The notes beneath the pieces are model-generated. The model did not search any database. It was not told where the DNA came from and worked only from the letters and a program-made list of their open reading frames with translations. 64,000 bases of DNA, taken from positions 44,500,001 through 44,564,000 of the forward strand of contig NC_091249.1 in the NCBI RefSeq assembly GCF_042477335.2, read 5' to 3'. This stretch comes from Ovis canadensis (Eukaryota > Chordata > Mammalia > Artiodactyla > Bovidae). Each line of letters opens with the position of its first letter. Positions within the stretch are counted from its first letter, which is position 1. The position numbers were made by a program, and so were the translations under genes. Below, in pieces: positions 44,801 to 50,800 of the stretch.

Positions 44801-47800
44801 CTTAAACACCCAGGACTGTCAGAAGGCCAATGTACTGCTTGAGGGCAACACACTTTGGTGAATTCTTTAACCAAAAGCAAACATAACTGTGATTGTTGCA
44901 AATGTGAAAAGAGTATAATACTGTTTGGGAGGAAAAGAAGGAAAGAGAAATAAAGTGAGAAAGGGCAAAACAGGAATAATAATGAAATGTGCTGACAGGA
45001 AAGAGACACAATGAAAAAGAAGTAAAAGAGTGTGAAGTCAAAAACCGAAGGACAAAACTCTAGTTCATCATTACCGAGACTGGTAAGCCCACACTGAGTG
45101 TTTCTAAGCTGCAAAAGAATGCATTCAGTAACTGCAAGAGCACAGGGAGAGCTAAGACACACAAACATCCACATCCACACAAAACACATGCGCTGAAAGT
45201 GAGGTATCACCTGAAACCTGGGCTCAGAGATGCCCTCAGTTAACCTGGTGAAATCTGAACACAGTAATGGTAACCTGGATCAACCCGTATGTAGACAGTA
45301 GAAAAACGATGATGATCAAATGAAAAGCTAATATACTTGCTCGGAAAAAGACCATGTGAACATATGGGCAAGACTCAATATAAACACAGGAAAGGGAACC
45401 ACAAAGAGCAAAAGCTGGCAGTTTCTGAATCAAGAAGATTTCAGAGAAAGGTTCCCCAGCTCAGAGCCTTGGAAACTCCAATTTGGATGGGAATAACTCA
45501 ATTATGGGGACAGATCTTATCACAGCCCAACACTGAATCACGCAACTAAAACCCTTGCTGTGGTTAAATGTAAATGTTACTTTGAAATTATGCCTAGTTG
45601 GCTATCTGCTAGTCTGTCAATTAGCCAACCTCTTTCGGTTATGTAGTAACTTTGCTACATATATGAATTAGTGAAGTCACTCAGTCGTGTCTGACTCTTT
45701 GCGACCCCATGTGCTGTCTCCCCCATGGGCTGTAGCCTACCAGGCTCTTCTGTCCATGGGATTTTCCAGGCAAGAGTACTGGAGTGGGTTGCCATTTCCT
45801 TCTCAAGGGGATCTTCCTGACCCAGGGATCAAACCCAGGTCTCCCTCATTGCAGGCAGACACTTAACTGTCTGAGCCACCAGGGAAGCCCACATATCATA
45901 CTGTACAAATGCAGTATCATAATATGTATTATTCTAAAAGTTACCTTTTCACCTAACAGTATTTTCAGAGTTTATCCATAATACATATAGATGTCTTACA
46001 TTGATCTAAAATAGTACATTGCTTATGCTTTGTTTACATAATATATGAATTAATTTATAACACAAACACATGGTTATTAGAAAACAATTATTCAAAGATC
46101 CAGCTGCTCTGGAGAAGCTTGTAGTGCCAAAAAAAATCTGAGGACTCCTCTGTTTTGTAAGACACATTAAAACTTCTGTTTGCTCATTACTTAAGTGAAG
46201 TTGCTCAGTTGTGTCCGACTCTTTGAGACCCCATGGACTGTAGCCCACCAGGCTCCTCTGTTCATGGGATTCTCCAGGCAAGAATACTGGAGTGGGTTTC
46301 CATTTCCTTCTCCAGGAGATCTTCCCAACCCAGGGAAGATGCTTTACCATCTGAGCCACTAGGGAAGTCCACTCATTACTCAGGGCTAGCTCAGTTGGTA
46401 AAAAATCCACCAGCAATGCAGGAGACCCTGGCTCAATTCCTGGGTCAGGAAGATCTGCTGGAGAAGGGGTAGGCTGCCCACTCCAGTATTCTTGGGCTTC
46501 CCTTATGGTTCAGCTGGTAAAGAATTCACCAGCAATGCAGGAGACCTGGGTTTGATCCCTGAGTTGGGAAGATCCCCTGGAGAAGGGAAAGGCTACCCAT
46601 TCCAGTATTCTGACCTGGAAAATTCCATGGATTATATAGTCCACTGCGTAGCAAAGAGTCAGACATGACTCAGCAACTTTCACTTTCATTTTACACCTGG
46701 CAGACTAGCAAATACAAAAGAATGTAACACATTCTGCTTGTGAGACTTTGAGCAGGAACTCATGCATTGCTGGTCGGAATGCAAATTGGTATACTCCTTC
46801 TGGGGAAAACTGGCAATATCTAACAAAATCCCACTTCCAGGAATCTGTCCAGAAGACATACCTCCAGCTATAGAAGAAGGCTACACACAAGACTACTCAA
46901 TGTGGCATTCTTACAAAATGTTGCATAAGAGAGAAAATGCTGGATATAAACAAAGCATAAGCAATGTACTATTTCAGATCAACGCAGGGATCTATATGTA
47001 TTATGGATAAACTCTGAAAATACTGTTAGGTGAAAAAGTAACTTTTAGAATAATACATAGTATGATACTGCATTTATACAGTATGATATCACACATGTAA
47101 AGTGTAATACTATACACTGGTTATGACTATGGGTATATGTTACAAAAATTATAAAATACATATGAGAAAACATACAGAATGAGTAATGTTTACTTCTAAT
47201 GTGGAAAGGAAGGTAGGTGAACTCAAGCACTATGATATGGCAACATATTGATATTTGCTAAATATAGGAAGTAGATTACAAGGATATTTTTTGTATCATT
47301 TTTCCATACATTTGAATTATTTCATAGTTAATAACATTAACTACAGCGTTATACAGAGGACTTCTAATTTGACCTATTGGATGATATCTTATTACTGAAT
47401 TATATCTTTTATTTCTAAGAACAACAATTTAAAAATTCTAGAGTGCTTGGTGATTGTCTACAACTTAATCATGATTGAGTATATGCTGCCACCTAGCTTA
47501 ATTTCCTAAAACTGTTAAAGAACCAAACAGAAAATGATTCTCTTATACCGAACCTAGTTTAGTATTTCAGTAAAGAATTATTTTAAAAGTTATCACATAT
47601 TTAATTATAAAACTTGAGTTTTGCAACTTCAAAAACATATACAAAATCAGTTTTTGACAATAAGCCTTTGCAAATCAGCTTGTTCTCTGGCATTTTAGTT
47701 TCTACTATCTTAAAGGACATGGAAAGCAATTTTTTAATAGACTCCTTGATAATATGCTATTAAGAATAAAATAATGTCAGTTTCATATAGAAGCCCTTGG

Positions 47801-50800
47801 TTCTCCTGTGGAATTAAAGTACTTTACCATATCAGAATGTTTCACCTTCTAATTCTCATTTTTATATACCATTGCAGCCTACATGACTAGAGAAAATCCG
47901 GCTCTAGATTCACAAATTCTTTATCCATTAAAAGCCTTGGCACTATTGTTTTCAATTATACATCCCTTTTCTGGTTCTGATGGAAAGGGAGAAAAAAGTT
48001 TACATTTAGCAGATTTCTCGCCCTCATTTAAACATTAAGTGATTCAAGTTGAACTATTCATACTTTTATCTGCCGAGTAAGTATATAGTACTTATTATTA
48101 CCCATACACAAGGAACAATGTTAAAGATTAGGGAAGCTACTATTACAAATCAGTTAAATATTCTCTTTTCAAAGTCCACATGAGTACTTTTGAAGATAAA
48201 ATATGCAATAAATAATCATAAGGTTAAGTAAAAAGTGATTACTACATGTATTTTAAGAACCTAGAGTTAGGAAGTGTTCTGTAACTGTCAGCTGTCAGCC
48301 TTGGAAAACAACTGGGAAAAAAAAAAGAATTAGGGCTGAACATATTTAAAGTTCACATAATATAATAGTTGTGTCTGCAGTCAGGCTTTTATTTTCACAA
48401 GATATTCTGAAATTAAATATACTGTAAATTAGCTGGCCATACAAGTTTTTAAAAGAAAAGACTGTAACTAAAAATTATGGAAAAGGGATTCCAATCAATT
48501 AACCACAGATATGAGTATCAATATTTCAAAGATAATACCAGAAATTTACAAATTTTTGCAAATACGACAAAACCTCTGCCCCCCAGAGACAGGCATAAGC
48601 ACAACAAATTGCACATAATTTCAGGCAGTTATATGATCCCTGAAATCTTCCTGAATCTCAGTTACAGAAGAGCTAATTATTCAGTTATCAAGGATCAAAA
48701 AAACAATGTCTCAAGTTACTCAGTAAACACAGAGGCACTGAGGATATGATGGTGAGCAAAAATTTAGTCAGGTTGAGGGCATAAGAAATCTCTCATGTTC
48801 ACATGTCCCTCATATTAAGCAATTCTTACAAATGCTAAAAAGAAGTAAATAGTGCTACAAAAGCTCACAAAAGGAGTAAATGGAAGTCAAGAACCATTTC
48901 CCTGATAAAGCAACAAAAGACGTATAGAATGTACTGGGTGGAAAAGGAGCTAAGGATACAAGGAATACCATCTATGCACATGGTAGGGCTATGACTGACA
49001 GGGAGGAAAGCCAGTGTGGCTTAAGTACAGTGCCTGAGGCAGGTGAGGGGTGTGGTATAATAGTGGAGAGACTGGCCTTCTTTAGTCTTGACCAACAGAG
49101 AAGGCAATGGCACCCCACTCCAGTACTCTTGCCTGGAAAATCCCATGGACAGAGGAGCCTGGTAGGCTGCAGTCCATAGGGTCGCTAAGAGTCAGACATG
49201 ACTGAGTGACTTTACTTTCATTTTTCACTTTCATGCATTGGAGAAGGAAATGGCAACCCACTCCAGTGTTCATGCCTGGAGAATCCCAGGGACGGGGGAG
49301 CCTGGTGGGCTGCCGTCTGTGAGGTCGCACAGAGTTGGACACGACTGAAGCGACTTAGCAGCAGCAGCAGCAGTCTTGACCAAAAGCAACAGGAAACCAC
49401 CGTATCAGTTTTAAGCAAGAAAACACATGATTATGCATGTTTTTAAGATCACACTCCATCTGCACTACAGAGATCAGATTGAAGATGGGTCAAGTAGCTG
49501 GGAGGCAATGACAGCAGTTCTGCTGGGCGATATAACTTGGATTAGGATAGCGGGGATGAAGGAAAACCTAGAGGGGTGGGATGGGGGTGGGAGGGAGGCT
49601 CAAGAAGGAGGGGGCTGATTCGAGTTGTTGTATGGCAACAAGAAACCAATACAACACTGAAAAGCAATTCTCCTGCAATTCAAAATAAATAAATTTTTTT
49701 AAAAGGGGGAAAAAGTAATGGAAAGACATTAAAGAAGACAGTGAATTTGAATTCTTTTTCATATATATATTTCTCCCTTAAAGAAGTTAATTCATTTCTT
49801 TTACCCGATTTCCTATGAGATTATTTCTCTTCGTTTCCATTAAGCTATTTTATAGTAATGACATTAGCCATTTATCTGTCATATCTACTGTCTATCTTTT
49901 CTTCTAACTGGTTGTCTTATTTATTCCCCCTGGGTTTTTGAATTTTTATGTAAGCAATATGTTTTTCCCTTTGTAGTCATTCTATTAATTTTAAATTATA
50001 ACACTTTTCTTCCACCATCACCACTTTGTCTTTTTTGCCCTACTTTCATATTATAACATATAAGATTGACTTCAGTATGGGATGTATGCTGCTGCTGCTG
50101 CTGCTAAGTTGCTTCAGTCGTGTCCGACTCCGTGTGACCCCACAGACGGCAGCCCACCAGGCTCCGCCGTCCCTGGGATGCTCCAGGCAAGAACACTGGA
50201 GTGGGTTGCCATTTCCTTTTCCAATGCATCAAAGTGAAAAGTGAAAGTGAAGTTGCTCAGTCGTGTCCGACTCTTAGCGACCCCATGGACTGCAGCCCAC
50301 CAGGCTCTTCTGTCCATGGGATTTTCCAGGCAAGAGTACTGGAGTGGGGTGCCATTGCCTTCTCCAATGGGATGTATAAACTTCCTAATTTGATTAGTTC
50401 ATTCAATCATCCAGCAAACATTCATAGATCACACATGGTGCAGGCGATAGACCCACACACAAAAAGAGAGAAACAGGTAAACAAATGCTTTCAGCATAGA
50501 CGCATCCTGGTTGCATAAAGAATGGACACCTAGCTCATACTGAGATGAAATTGGTGACAACATCCTAAAGGTCAAATTTTAACTGTTCTGAAGAGGGCTG
50601 GAAACTAGCTAAAAGGGAAAAGAAAGAACCCTAAGTGAAGAGTAGAGTAAACGACTGTCACCACTCTTCAGAGTAATTTCAAAATCGAACGGGAAACTCA
50701 CTAGTATTTGCAGTGAATTTCCAAGGACATCACTCCGATTACGGGCTTTTATACCTCACCTGTAATCTAATGGGAAAAAAGACCACCAAATGCTTTCTGT

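Noticed and set aside
44788..45210. 140-codon minus-strand frame in intron 1
   Set aside because: Hydrophobic, Phe/Leu/Ser-rich translation of purine-rich opposite strand; no motif or splice support.
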